From Candidatus Scalindua sp. (lineage in GTDB: Bacteria; Planctomycetota; Brocadiia; Brocadiales; Scalinduaceae): a DNA stretch of 64,000 nucleotides. The notes under the pieces were generated by a model. The model was not told where the DNA came from. It ran no database searches and saw only the letters and a program-made list of their open reading frames with translations. Where the stretch lies: contig JAIQZU010000035.1 of NCBI GenBank assembly GCA_021776915.1, positions 1-64,000 of the forward strand. Reading direction: 5' to 3'. Positions 1-8,465 of the stretch are shown here, piece after piece. Numbering within the stretch: the first letter of the stretch is position 1; every line of letters begins with the position of its first letter. The translations under genes and the position numbers were made by a program.

Positions 1-161
1 GCGCCAATCATTATTCATTGATATCTGTAGCTGATGTATTCTACTCTGTTCCAAGTGAGTATGCCTACAGACAGTTAGATGTGTTGATTACCATCAAAGA
101 GATAATTGTGACATTTAAAAAGCAAGAAATTGCCAGGCATCCCAAAGGGGTCACCCATTAG
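1..161 (+). pseudogene. C-terminal tail of an IS21-type (IstA) transposase
   Basis: An open frame enters from the left edge and stops at 159-161. Its translation contains YSVPSEYAYRQLDV and ends ARHPKGVTH, the typical C-terminal beta-barrel signature of Mu/IS21 IstA transposases (family knowledge). Only about 52 residues are present, so it may be a full gene truncated by the window or a remnant. What follows is a degenerate transposon region, which makes a decayed insertion sequence plausible. Confidence 0.6.
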
Positions 162-194
162 TAGGCTCCTGTCAAGCACAAAAAACCTCCCTTG

Positions 195-242
195 CACGAA
201 AAAAGAGAATCTTTTTTTCGTGTTATCATTTTTAATGATAAC
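195..242. terminator. Tandem hairpins downstream of the IS21-type tail
   Basis: Two perfect stems lie back to back. The 10-bp stem 195-204/213-222 has a T-rich right arm, and the 9-bp stem 222-230/234-242 has a 3-base loop. The first could end transcription of the transposase fragment; alternatively the pair is part of an insertion-sequence end. Confidence 0.4.
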
Positions 243-309
243 AGGGATTTTAGATTGAAGTTTTAGTATTTTGTTTTATACAAAAACAATACTTGCTACA
301 CTTTGTATA

Positions 310-423
310 ACTCGCAGGAGGATAGGGCAACGCTGGAGAGCGACCCGAGCGCCATGCGAGTGGCTGTGCGGATGGAGAGAGGCTATTCTTTCTGTGTAGC
401 CCTCTCTTTCTTTAATTCATCCG
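310..423 (+). ncRNA. Candidate structured RNA, two stem domains
   Basis: No open frame is present here. Domain 1 is closed by 310-316/355-361 (ACTCGCA/TGCGAGT) and contains GGG 325-327/CCC 344-346 around a CGCT-GGAG-AGCG hairpin (331-342). Domain 2 is closed by 369-374/418-423 (CGGATG/CATCCG) and encloses an imperfect stem pairing GAGAGAGGCTA (375-385) with TAGCCCTCTC (397-406). Such nesting suggests a folded RNA. The strand is chosen only by convenience because stems are symmetric. I do not recognise a family; it could also belong to a transposable element. Confidence 0.35.
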
Positions 424-540
424 TATAGTCTTATAAGCGATAAACTCAATCTACTATAATTCAAATCGGTGTTACCAATAACCATTCAAAGTTTTCAAAA
501 CCTTAACATATTATCCACACCCTTATTTTCTGCGTTTTTA

Positions 541-775
541 GATACGGATTACGTTTCCGCTCCAGTCACCCATCCGGTTCAAAGCTTTCATCCGAGTTAA
601 TCCTTTCGGAAGTGAACTCGCTGCTCCTGGCAAATTCATGCCCCAGAAAATCCTCGGTTCCATGCATGCGTCCAATTGATTTTTACAAATCTTATGGCTC
701 TATGTCCAGACATTTGTGGCTCACAGCACCTGCCCGACTACGTCATTCAGGCGGGTAGGCAGAAATGTAATTAAA
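541..775 (-). ncRNA. Candidate IS110-associated structured RNA
   Basis: This gene-free stretch lies immediately beyond the 3' end of the minus-strand IS110 transposase. Read on the minus strand it contains a hairpin closed by CGAGTT/AACTCG (593-598/615-620) whose inner TCC-GAAA-GGA loop (601-610) is a GNRA tetraloop, and a second stem CGGA/TCCG (545-548/556-559). IS110-family elements carry a non-coding RNA in a terminal non-coding region (family knowledge); assigning that role here is inference. A REP-like palindrome (729-760) has intruded. Confidence 0.35.
729..760. repeat. REP-like palindrome
   Basis: CCTGCCCGAC at the left and CAGGCGGGTAGG at the right form an imperfect GC-rich hairpin in AT-rich surroundings. 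Close relatives occur at 29857-29885, 31797-31824, 49714-49744, 51111-51140 and 54641-54666. It is probably one of the REP-type elements mobilised by RAYT proteins such as the one at 2363. Confidence 0.6.
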
Positions 776-955
776 ATTTTTTCAAACTTTTTTGTCTCTA
801 TCGATGGAACAGCTTTCCAATCAAACCTTGTGGCTTGGCTACCAACCCCAGTACCGGTTCACTGTCCCATCTAAAATTAGTTTTACATGTATTCCTTACA
901 ATAAATGTATAACCCAAAACGCAATCTTTTATTTCTGTCTCTACAGCCCAAGTCA

Positions 956-1525
956 TTACCTAAATAGCATTTTTGAATCAAAATCGATCTGATCCTTCAC
1001 GATAAAGTAACACGCCCTGGCAACCTTGTTGCTTAATGCCTTTGTCGCTACGATCTGATTTGTTTTAGACACCTTGCGTTGGTGCCAACTTCTGGCTTGC
1101 GGACAATAACGCTTCATAAAGTTAGCGGCTTCTACATATGCCCACGCTAGATACTTGTTTCCGTTCTTTTTGTTGTTCTCGCCTTTCTTCTTACCATTGG
1201 ATACTTTCTTAGATGACACACATCTACAATACGACGAATAATTTGATACCGATTGAAATCGATTTATCTCTCCGGACTCAAGCATTATGGTTATACCCAG
1301 TATGTTGCCAATGCCTGGCACTGTTAATAATTTCTCAAACGGGTATCGCAACTTTACCTCTTTTATCACTGCCTTTTCTATCGCATCTATCTGACAATCT
1401 AAAAACTCCATTACATTACAATTACTTTGAGCTGACATTACCAAATGTTTGTCTGAAAACATTATATTCAACTCTCCCTCACCAAGCTTTTTTGCCTCAC
1501 TCCCCTTAAGCTTCCTTCCTGAGCA
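956..1525 (-). pseudogene. IS110-family transposase, C-terminal part (copy A)
   Basis: The minus-strand frame encodes the Transposase_20 half of an IS110 enzyme: LLTVPGIGNILGITIMLESG, a helix-hairpin-helix-like motif followed by SYCRCV and the conserved AFNKVARACY-like segment near the end. It begins with residues MFSDKHLVMSAQSNCNVMEF, which overlap in homology, not in position, with the end of copy B at 1638-2226. The N-terminal RuvC-like half is absent from this copy, so it cannot work alone. The 1384-1525 segment is similar but clearly not identical to 1638-1779, so the two pieces derive from diverged relatives. Confidence 0.75.
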
Positions 1526-1526
1526 T

Positions 1527-1640
1527 CTGGGGTCACACCTTGATTTGTGATTATAAATTTGACAATTGAATATAGTCTGCTATCATTCCTACTATGACAA
1601 GGCCATGGCGTATTGAATTTGAAGGGGCTTACTATCACAT
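1527..1640 (+). pseudogene. 5' fragment of a REP-associated tyrosine transposase
   Basis: From the ATG at 1594 the plus strand reads MTRPWRIEFEGAYYHI, the hallmark N-terminus of RAYT/IS200-like transposases (compare MSRPLRIQYPGAWYHI at 2363). The frame then runs directly into IS110 sequence at about 1638. Positions 1527-1593 would be its upstream region. Only about 16 codons survive. It is wedged between two homologous IS110 segments. Confidence 0.65.
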
Positions 1641-2226
1641 CTATCTGGCCATCTAAAAACTCCATTACATTACAATTACTTTGTGCTGACATTACCAAAT
1701 GTTTGTCTGAAAACATTATATTCAACTCTCCCTCATCCAGTTTTTTTGTTTCTCTTGCCTTCAGCTTCCATCCTGTATTACGGTTAACCATACTTTGCAG
1801 GCTTAAGATATAGGCTGTTCTATGTTGCACCAACATCATACGTTTTCTGAGTAGGTCTCTTATCGGACGAATATCTTTCGGATAAATATATCCTTCGGGT
1901 AGTATTCCCAACCTTAACATATGTGCTAACCAGAATGAGTCCCATTTATCGTCAGTATATTTCATCCCGGAATATTGCTGCATCTGGGATGGATTGGCAA
2001 GATGTACATTGTATTTCTTGTCCATTAACCCATCTACCAGCCAATACCAATTGTATGTTGACTCTACCACTACTCCTTTTATCTTCCTCTTAAATGGTTT
2101 TAATGTGTTTAATACCATGTCCAAATCGTTTGGCAGTTTTTTACTCAGAATCCGACAGTCTTTCTTGTCTATAATTCCTATAAAGTTGTTATCCGAATGT
2201 AAATCTATCCCTACATAATAACTCAT
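1638..2226 (-). pseudogene. IS110-family transposase, N-terminal part (copy B)
   Basis: The frame starts at ATG 2226 with MSYYVGIDLHSDNNFIGIID, the first Asp motif of the DEDD/RuvC-like catalytic domain. It continues through VVVESTYNWYWLVDGL and YTDDKWDSFWLAHMLR (further acidic residues) to about residue 196. After that, homology stops and the frame reads into the reversed RAYT fragment, producing a spurious tail until 1468. The start is preceded by GGAGGTGC, a good ribosome binding site. With copy A it would rebuild roughly one full-length enzyme, but the two are out of register and separated. Confidence 0.8.
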
Positions 2227-2248
2227 TACAGCACCTCCTTAAAAAATT

Positions 2249-2291
2249 GTTAACAATATAATTAATATCAACATTATGATATATTGTTAAC
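2249..2291. promoter_or_regulatory. 12-bp perfect inverted repeat between the two transposase genes
   Basis: GTTAACAATATA (2249-2260) and its exact reverse complement (2280-2291) flank a 19-base AT-rich spacer upstream of the IS110 start. It could be an operator, part of an IS110 left-end RNA, or a subterminal repeat of the neighbouring RAYT element. Confidence 0.45.
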
Positions 2292-2362
2292 TTGCAGATG
2301 CCTACTATATGATTATCAAGTCTGCCGTTGACTTAACTGTTAAATAATGCTATATTGTTTTT

Positions 2363-3343
2363 ATGTCAAGACCGCTTAGGATACAATATCCGGGTGCCTG
2401 GTATCATATTATGAACAGAGGGCGGCGGCGGGAAGTCATATTTCCAAAGAAAGAAGACTATCTCGCCTTCATCGAGGTTTTAAAGGAAGCCGTATCATTA
2501 TGGAATATTAAAATAGCCGCATATTGCTTGATGCCCAACCATTATCATCTTTTGATCCAGACACCTGAAGGAAATCTTTCACGATGCATGAGGCATATAA
2601 ACGGAGTTTACACACAGAGATATAATCGCAGAAACAGGCATGACGGCCAATTATTCAGGGGTCGGTATAAATCTATCTTATTAGATAGTGACAATTATCT
2701 GACTGTCTTGGTAAGGTACATACACCGCAATCCGTTACGGGCTAAAATGGTTAACCGGCTAGAGGATTATGCATGGAGCAGCCATAATGGATATCTGTCA
2801 AATTCTTCTAAATGGAACTGGTTAAACAAAGAAGTTTTTTTGCAGTTATTGACACATGATAAATCGAAGCGGTTGAGAGAATACAGGGAGTTTATAGGCA
2901 AGGAAGATTCAGAAGAGATAGTCAGTATTTTTTCAAGGAAAAATGCTCCGTCTATACTGGGAACTGAGAAATTTGGAGACTGGGTAAAAGAGAAATATTC
3001 TGCTTTATTGTTTAAAGAAGAAATCCCTGACTCAAAGGAACTGATTCCAGGCAGGGAAGAAATCAAACTTGCCGTTTGCAGAGAATACAAAGTTGATATC
3101 ACATCGTTATATGGTATCCATCGGGGGATAATTAATGAACCGAGAAATGTAGCGATTTTTTTGACAAGGTGTCTACGGCGAGATTCTTTGAAAGAGATAG
3201 GGAAAGAGTTTAAGGTTCCTAATTATAGTAGCGTGAGCAGTATAATCGAGAGTATGAAGGTACATTTGGCTGACAACAAAAAACTGAAAAAACAAGTTGA
3301 TAAGATAAAAAGGAATTTGCAGTTAAGCCATAAGCAGACTTGA
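2363..3343 (+). CDS. REP-associated tyrosine transposase (RAYT, TnpA-REP type)
   Basis: A full-length 326-residue single-strand transposase of the HUH/Y1 class. Its N-terminus is MSRPLRIQYPGAWYHIMNRG, the HUH motif is in NHYHLLIQTP (His60 and His62), the likely nucleophilic Tyr lies in the GVYTQRYNRRN segment, and the conserved YIHRNPLRAKMV follows. The C-terminal third (EPRNVAIFLTRCLRRDSLKE) resembles the DnaA C-terminal helix-turn-helix found in many RAYTs. Such enzymes process REP palindromes (family knowledge), and REP-like palindromes are plentiful in this window. Its end overlaps the 3' end of tilS tail to tail by 21 bp. Confidence 0.85.
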   Translation: MSRPLRIQYPGAWYHIMNRGRRREVIFPKKEDYLAFIEVLKEAVSLWNIKIAAYCLMPNHYHLLIQTPEGNLSRCMRHINGVYTQRYNRRNRHDGQLFRGRYKSILLDSDNYLTVLVRYIHRNPLRAKMVNRLEDYAWSSHNGYLSNSSKWNWLNKEVFLQLLTHDKSKRLREYREFIGKEDSEEIVSIFSRKNAPSILGTEKFGDWVKEKYSALLFKEEIPDSKELIPGREEIKLAVCREYKVDITSLYGIHRGIINEPRNVAIFLTRCLRRDSLKEIGKEFKVPNYSSVSSIIESMKVHLADNKKLKKQVDKIKRNLQLSHKQT

Positions 3344-4798
3344 CCCCTTTGCCCCCATTATTAATAATTTTTTTGTTTCCTTTGTAATTCGGATACGATC
3401 ATCAATCCGGAATCCTACTATCCATATTGGCTGGCCGTTCATAGTTACTATTGGAACGGTGTCACGTTCCAGCACAGGAATCTTATTGTTTATGAAAAAA
3501 TCCTTTACCTTCTGAATCCCCGTAGAACCCAATGGCCAGAATTTGTCTCCCTGCCTTCTTGTCCTGACCGTAAGCGGCATGCTGATCTTATCAAAATCTA
3601 CAGCTTCGTCATATTTTGTCCTGCTTCGTTTAAACCCTTCCAGAAATCCATTCTCAATTTCTCTGATCTCCATTCTTATCCTGCAGTTCATATCAACAAG
3701 ACTTGTTTCTCCAGGTATTTTAATTACAGCTTCTTTCAAAACGGGACTTTCTTCTATATAGTACTTTTCCTTTGAAAGATGCAATTTGCCGTCTTCTATC
3801 TTGATATTCAGGTAGCCTTTAACGACAGTATTCACGGGCGTATTCTGATAATTAAGTATACTTAAAATGTTTTTATAATTTTTGTAACCAAGCTTCTTAA
3901 GGGGAATATTTAGCCTGACTATTGCTTCTTTAATAATAATCTGTTGTAAAATCTGCGGTACTTCTTTTAATTTGTGAATATCCAAAACTATTTCACTTAG
4001 AATTTCATCTGTTTCTCCCTCTATGTTCAGCAAAACTTTCTTGAATAAATCTTTTGCTTGTGCCTCCAGGAAGTCATAATTTTGTGTGGCAGTTTCACCT
4101 AATTTAATCAGGGACCTTTTTACCCCCGCATTGTAATTTTTTTCAAGGAGAGGGATGAGTTCTGCTCTAATCCTGTTTCTGAATTGATCTGTTTTAAAAT
4201 TTGTTGAGTCTACTCTATAAGAAAGACCCTTCTCTTTCAAATAAGCAACGATGTCCTTACGCCATGTGAATAGCAGGGGACGAACAAGGTCAATTGTTGA
4301 AAACGGTGTAAGTTTTCGCCTCGGCTTCATACCGCTTACGCCCACAATCCCGGTACCGCGGATTATCCTGTGCAGAATTGTTTCTGCATTGTCATCGGCA
4401 TTATGACCCACTGCAATCACGTTAGCGCCAACTCTTTTCGCCGCACTTTCAAAGAATTTATACCTCTCTTCCCGTGCCGCCTCTTCCAGGGACATTTTAC
4501 TATCCCGGGCAATTTCTTTAACGTCTCTTCTTTCAGTAACAATTGACAGTTTAAACTTTTTTGCAAGATTGTTCACAAATTGTGCATCATCTTCCGATTC
4601 CTTTCCTCTGATTAAGTGATTCAGGTGTGCTATGAAAATATCAGAATAAGCGGGGATTACACGATTTGCATCAAAAATCAGACTCAGTAAAGCGACTGAA
4701 TCCGGTCCGCCGGAAACACCCAATAAAACCTTGTCATTTGCCCTGAAAAGATTATATTCCTTGATAACGGCAGCAACCTGCTTTTGCAATTGCAACAT
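3323..4798 (-). CDS. tilS: tRNA(Ile)-lysidine synthase
   Basis: An ATP-dependent enzyme that converts C34 of the CAU-anticodon tRNA-Ile to lysidine. The N-terminal PP-loop motif GVSGGPDSVALL (residues 27-38) and the HNADDNAETILHRIIRGTG segment are diagnostic; the TilS C-terminal domain ends near GFRIDDRIRITKETKKLL. I start at ATG 4798 (MLQLQKQ), with GGGAGG upstream; a TTG at 4828 would add ten residues without a better signal. The last ten or so residues (MGAKGSSLLMA) look non-native and coincide with the edge of the RAYT element, suggesting that insertion replaced the original C-terminus. Confidence 0.9.
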   Translation of the reverse strand: MLQLQKQVAAVIKEYNLFRANDKVLLGVSGGPDSVALLSLIFDANRVIPAYSDIFIAHLNHLIRGKESEDDAQFVNNLAKKFKLSIVTERRDVKEIARDSKMSLEEAAREERYKFFESAAKRVGANVIAVGHNADDNAETILHRIIRGTGIVGVSGMKPRRKLTPFSTIDLVRPLLFTWRKDIVAYLKEKGLSYRVDSTNFKTDQFRNRIRAELIPLLEKNYNAGVKRSLIKLGETATQNYDFLEAQAKDLFKKVLLNIEGETDEILSEIVLDIHKLKEVPQILQQIIIKEAIVRLNIPLKKLGYKNYKNILSILNYQNTPVNTVVKGYLNIKIEDGKLHLSKEKYYIEESPVLKEAVIKIPGETSLVDMNCRIRMEIREIENGFLEGFKRSRTKYDEAVDFDKISMPLTVRTRRQGDKFWPLGSTGIQKVKDFFINNKIPVLERDTVPIVTMNGQPIWIVGFRIDDRIRITKETKKLLIMGAKGSSLLMA

Positions 4799-4846
4799 GT
4801 TAAAACTATATCCCTCCCATATAAACAAGTCAAGAGTAGAAAATAT

Positions 4847-4874
4847 TTGACATCAGTTAGATGTTAAGTAGAAT
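4847..4874 (+). promoter_or_regulatory. Sigma-70-like promoter for the 4922-7276 gene group
   Basis: TTGACA (4847-4852), a 16-bp spacer and TAGAAT (4869-4874) stand in the divergent space between tilS and the plus-strand group, about 48 bp ahead of the first start codon. Confidence 0.5.
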
Positions 4875-4921
4875 AAACCTGAAAGTTTATACAGCATCCG
4901 GTTCTGGGGGGCTATCATATA

Positions 4922-5113
4922 ATGGAAGATCTGAAAAACAGGCTTAAGTTATTAGAAAGTGATTTGAAGAAGCTCGAAAACCGCTTGAAAAAAGGCCTTG
5001 CGACAGGAACCAGGAAAGACTGGGAGCATATTCTGCACCAGACAAGAAAGATTGAGGAGCTGGCAATCTCACAATTAACAATTCTAAGGCTTCAGGACAA
5101 AAAAACCACATGA
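4922..5113 (+). CDS. Small coiled-coil protein of unknown function
   Basis: A 63-residue, highly charged protein with a leucine heptad pattern in its first half (MEDLKNRLKLLESDLKKLEN), so probably a short coiled coil. A run of six G's (4907-4912) precedes the ATG by 9 bases. The next gene, a coiled-coil lipoprotein, starts 16 bases after its stop, so the two are probably cotranscribed from the promoter at 4847. I do not recognise a family. Confidence 0.6.
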   Translation: MEDLKNRLKLLESDLKKLENRLKKGLATGTRKDWEHILHQTRKIEELAISQLTILRLQDKKTT

Positions 5114-5129
5114 CAAATGGAGGAATCCC

Positions 5130-5894
5130 ATGAAGAAAATGAGTTCTAGGTATTGGTATGTATTAGCAACTGTTATGATTTCCATTGGATTTCTAAGTTC
5201 AGGATGTCTCCATCTCAACAAATTATCCTCTGGGCAAAGCAAAACCGAAAGAATTAATATGCTGGAAGAGAAGGTGGACTCTTTATCTGGTAGCATTGGA
5301 AGCTTAACTACTGAAAATCACGAACTGAAAAAAAATCTTATTAAACTGGAGACAGTCAAGAATCAGCTAAACGAAGAATATACACAAATAAAGGACAGGC
5401 AGATTGCTATCGAAGCAGCACAAACGTCACAAAACGAGGCACGTAGCCGTCAGGAAGATGAATTGGCAGAAACAAGGAGTTTGCTTGAAAAAGTCAAACA
5501 ACAGCTAACTCTGGTTGAAAAGGATAAAAATAACCTCAAGGCAAAACTGGAAGGATTAGAGGCTTCTCGTAAGAAAGCTGCAGAAACAGAGGCAGTTGCC
5601 GCTAAAGCCTCCGCCCCTGAAAAGGAAAAAAGCAATACAGACGAGAGCAGGGAAAGCCTGACAAAAGAAACACAAGAAGAACAAAAAACATCTCTTGTCG
5701 AAGATCTGCTGGATAAGGCAATTCAACTATATAGAGAGGAAAATTTCGAAGAGGCAATCGCAAAATGGGAAGAAGCCATAGCGCTTGATCCCAGCAAGCT
5801 CGAAGCAAAATTTAACATAGAAATTGCACAAGACAGGATTAAAGAAAAACAAATACAAGAAGACTTAAAATCCTCTCGTACCCAGAGAAAATAA
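5130..5894 (+). CDS. Coiled-coil/TPR lipoprotein
   Basis: 254 residues. The N-terminus has a hydrophobic stretch ending in the lipobox LSSGC (Cys near residue 26), so it is predicted to be lipid-anchored. Residues about 40-160 form a long Glu/Lys-rich coiled coil, followed by a low-complexity Ala/Glu linker. The C-terminus contains one TPR-like repeat (LYREENFEEAIAKWEEAIAL, LDPSKLEAKFNI). GGAGGAATCCC precedes the ATG. This architecture resembles envelope scaffold lipoproteins; no specific function can be assigned. Confidence 0.75.
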   Translation: MKKMSSRYWYVLATVMISIGFLSSGCLHLNKLSSGQSKTERINMLEEKVDSLSGSIGSLTTENHELKKNLIKLETVKNQLNEEYTQIKDRQIAIEAAQTSQNEARSRQEDELAETRSLLEKVKQQLTLVEKDKNNLKAKLEGLEASRKKAAETEAVAAKASAPEKEKSNTDESRESLTKETQEEQKTSLVEDLLDKAIQLYREENFEEAIAKWEEAIALDPSKLEAKFNIEIAQDRIKEKQIQEDLKSSRTQRK

Positions 5895-5940
5895 GTGAAA
5901 CATGGAGAGGGGTTTGGATAAGTCGGGGGAAGTTTGAATC

Positions 5941-6666
5941 TTGGCAAAATGGAAGGGTAAGGCAATTGGTGCAGGTTTAGGCTTTCTGTTCGGAGGCCCT
6001 TTTGGGGCAATTCTTGGTACTATAACGGGTGATTTTTTTGATAAGGCGACCCTGACCACAGGAATGCCTGTTAGTAATCACGACAGATCTTTAAATTTTA
6101 TAACACACCTGGTCGGAATACTTATATCAATTGCCAAAGCAGACGGACGCATAAGCACACAGGAAACTAATGTGATAGAAAGGGCATTCGTAAGTTTTGG
6201 CTTTAGAGGAGAAGACCTGAGCTTTATCAGAGATTTAATCAAACATACCTCCAGAGCAGACTTGGATTTACAGGCCGTATGTTATGAATACAAACAATAT
6301 TCCAATTACGAAGAAAGGCTTTCTTTATTGCGAATTGTCTATATGGTTGCATTTGCGGACAAAGAGTTTCATAGAAATGAAGAAAGTTTGATAAACCGCA
6401 TCATAGGATATTTAGAAATTAATGCAGAAGATGCATTTGAGATACGAGGAGAATTTTGCAGTGATAACGATAAACATTTTAAAATCTTGAATGTTACAAG
6501 AAACTCTTCTATTGAAGATATTAAAAAAGCGTACAGGCTTTTGTCAAAGAAGTATCATCCCGATAGAGTTTCTCATCTGGGAGAAGAGTTTGCTGTGCTG
6601 GCCAGTGATAAGTTTCAAAAAATTAATAATGCTTACGAAGAAATAAAGAAGGAAAAAAGGTTTTAA
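5941..6666 (+). CDS. djlA: DjlA-like TerB/DnaJ co-chaperone
   Basis: The N-terminal 35 residues are a glycine-zipper membrane segment (AIGAGLGFLFGGPFGAILGT). A TerB-like helical domain follows (residues about 55-165), then a C-terminal J domain (about 178-241) with KKAYRLLSKKYHPDRV carrying the HPD motif needed to stimulate DnaK. That order is the DjlA architecture. The start is TTG 5941 with GGGGGAAG about 8 bases upstream. It lies between a lipoprotein and an exported protein, consistent with an envelope-stress role, which is inference. Confidence 0.8.
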   Translation: MAKWKGKAIGAGLGFLFGGPFGAILGTITGDFFDKATLTTGMPVSNHDRSLNFITHLVGILISIAKADGRISTQETNVIERAFVSFGFRGEDLSFIRDLIKHTSRADLDLQAVCYEYKQYSNYEERLSLLRIVYMVAFADKEFHRNEESLINRIIGYLEINAEDAFEIRGEFCSDNDKHFKILNVTRNSSIEDIKKAYRLLSKKYHPDRVSHLGEEFAVLASDKFQKINNAYEEIKKEKRF

Positions 6667-6682
6667 TATGGAGGTAAAATAA

Positions 6683-7276
6683 ATGTGCAAAAAAACAGTT
6701 ATTGTTTTGGCTTTTTTTGCCATAATGAGTTTAGCTTGTAAAACAGCGTATTGTATGTCCATTAATTTAACGGTTGATCAAATAAATGAGGCCATCAAAT
6801 ATGGGAATACTAATAAACTTAGAAGCCCAAAAGATTTTGCAGAGCCCTGGGTAGTTCGCCTTGATGAAAAAAATGGCTGGGCCACTTTATGGACACCATA
6901 TCACAATGTCGCCTTTAAAGCAAAGAAAGCAGCTGTTGAAAGACGGGAACTATCCCAAGGAGAAATATTAAGGGCATTACATGTCAAGGAAAGCTTGACT
7001 TTTGTTGTATCAGTGTTCGGTGAATATATGGAGTTTGCAAGAGGCTATAACGCTATCCTCTACTCCGAAGGTAAGGCTGTATATCCAATTTATTCGTATT
7101 TTCCGGAATTTGCAGAACCCAGCAGTTTTTATCCGGAAGAACCGGCATATGTAGCAGGATGTGTATACAAATTCTCGATTGAAGACGTAAGCCAGAATTC
7201 AGAGACAAGATTGTTGGTTACTTCTCCTGAAGGAAAAGAACTTGAGTTTGTCTTCGACCTTGTAAATGTAAAATAA
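6683..7276 (+). CDS. Exported protein of unknown function
   Basis: 197 residues beginning with a signal peptide (KKTVIVLAFFAIMSLACKTAYC). The body is a soluble mixed alpha/beta sequence without a motif I recognise; NLTVDQINEAIKYGNTNK resembles the start of several secreted hypothetical proteins. A GGAGG precedes the ATG. It follows the DnaJ-like gene by 16 bases and is probably the last gene of that transcription unit. Confidence 0.65.
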   Translation: MCKKTVIVLAFFAIMSLACKTAYCMSINLTVDQINEAIKYGNTNKLRSPKDFAEPWVVRLDEKNGWATLWTPYHNVAFKAKKAAVERRELSQGEILRALHVKESLTFVVSVFGEYMEFARGYNAILYSEGKAVYPIYSYFPEFAEPSSFYPEEPAYVAGCVYKFSIEDVSQNSETRLLVTSPEGKELEFVFDLVNVK

Positions 7277-7357
7277 TCTCTATAGGTCGGTTTTCCACCC
7301 GGATCTATAAACATTATGTGGAAATGGTAAAAGGTAAGGCAGGAAATGGGTTAAAGC

Positions 7358-8356
7358 TTATAGCGTAGGAGTATCATAATTCTTTGAGGAATATTCTGAT
7401 ACTTTATACATCTCAACATCATAGTCTACCATCATCCTCACTAATTCTTCAAATCCCAGCCTGGTCTGCCATTTTAGTTCATTTCTTGCTTTGGTAGAGT
7501 CCCCTAATAGTAAATCAACTTCTGCGGGTCTTACAAACTTTGGGTCAATAACAACGTAATCCTTCCAGTTCAAGCCTACATGATCGAAGGCAACTTCTAC
7601 CAATTCTTTGACAGAGTGGGCTTCGCCGGTTGATATAACATAATCTTCGGGTTCATCCTGTTGAAGCATTAACCACATGGCTTCTACAAAATCACCCGCA
7701 AAACCCCAATCCCGCTTTGCATCAAGATTGCCCATCCTCAATTCATTTGACAACCCCATCTTAATTCTGGCTACGCCGTTTGATACTTTTCTGGTGACAA
7801 ACTCCAGACCCCTTCTTGGAGATTCGTGGTTAAAGAGTATTCCGGAACAACAAAACATATCATAGCTTTCTCTATAATTTACAGTAATCCAATGAGCATA
7901 TAACTTCGCAACTCCATAAGGGCTCCTTGGATAAAAAATTGTTTGTTCATTCTGTGGCACTTCTGCTACCTTGCCAAACATCTCACTGCTGGACGCTTGA
8001 TAGAAACGTATTTTTTTATTTACCAGCCTTATTGCTTCTAATATTCTGGTAACTCCTAATGCGGTAAATTCGCCTGTCAAAACCGGTTGGTTCCAGGAGG
8101 TGGGGACAAACGATTGTGCGCCCAAGTTGTAAATCTCATCCGGGCGGCTTCCTTCAATTGCCTCAATTAAAGAGTTTTGATCAAGCAGGTCTCCCTGGAC
8201 AAGCGTTATGTCGTCCTGGATATGCTTAATTCTCTCAAAATTACTTGAACTACTTCGGCGAACGATACCGTGAACTTCATAATCTTTTTTTAGCAGAAAC
8301 TCTGCTAAATAGGAACCGTCCTGTCCAGTAACACCCGTAATTAAGGCAGTCTTCAT
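7358..8356 (-). CDS. gmd: GDP-mannose 4,6-dehydratase
   Basis: Converts GDP-D-mannose to GDP-4-keto-6-deoxymannose, a precursor of fucose, rhamnose or perosamine in surface glycans. The NADP-binding motif GVTGQDG (residues 8-14), SSSEMFG with the catalytic Ser/Glu, and [10 protein letters not shown] (YxxxK) are present. Length (332) is normal for the short-chain extended family. A promoter-like pair is visible upstream. No GDP-fucose synthase is adjacent. Confidence 0.93.
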   Translation of the reverse strand: MKTALITGVTGQDGSYLAEFLLKKDYEVHGIVRRSSSSNFERIKHIQDDITLVQGDLLDQNSLIEAIEGSRPDEIYNLGAQSFVPTSWNQPVLTGEFTALGVTRILEAIRLVNKKIRFYQASSSEMFGKVAEVPQNEQTIFYPRSPYGVAKLYAHWITVNYRESYDMFCCSGILFNHESPRRGLEFVTRKVSNGVARIKMGLSNELRMGNLDAKRDWGFAGDFVEAMWLMLQQDEPEDYVISTGEAHSVKELVEVAFDHVGLNWKDYVVIDPKFVRPAEVDLLLGDSTKARNELKWQTRLGFEELVRMMVDYDVEMYKVSEYSSKNYDTPTL

Positions 8357-8417
8357 TTTTTATATATATTATAAAAACTCTTGTTCTGGTGCTTTAACGA
8401 TTAAACCATTGCCAAGT

Positions 8418-8446
8418 ATACTAAATATACTACTAACGGCTGTCAA
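8418..8446 (-). promoter_or_regulatory. Promoter-like pair upstream of gmd
   Basis: On the minus strand TTGACA (8446-8441), a 17-bp spacer and TAGTAT (8423-8418) lie about 60 bp before the gmd start codon. Confidence 0.4.
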
Positions 8447-8465
8447 TAACATTTTAAACTATTTT

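Noticed and set aside
571-665. Short minus-strand frame beginning MHGTEDFLGHEF
   Set aside because: It lies within the hairpin-rich segment after IS110, has no start signal and no similarity to known proteins.
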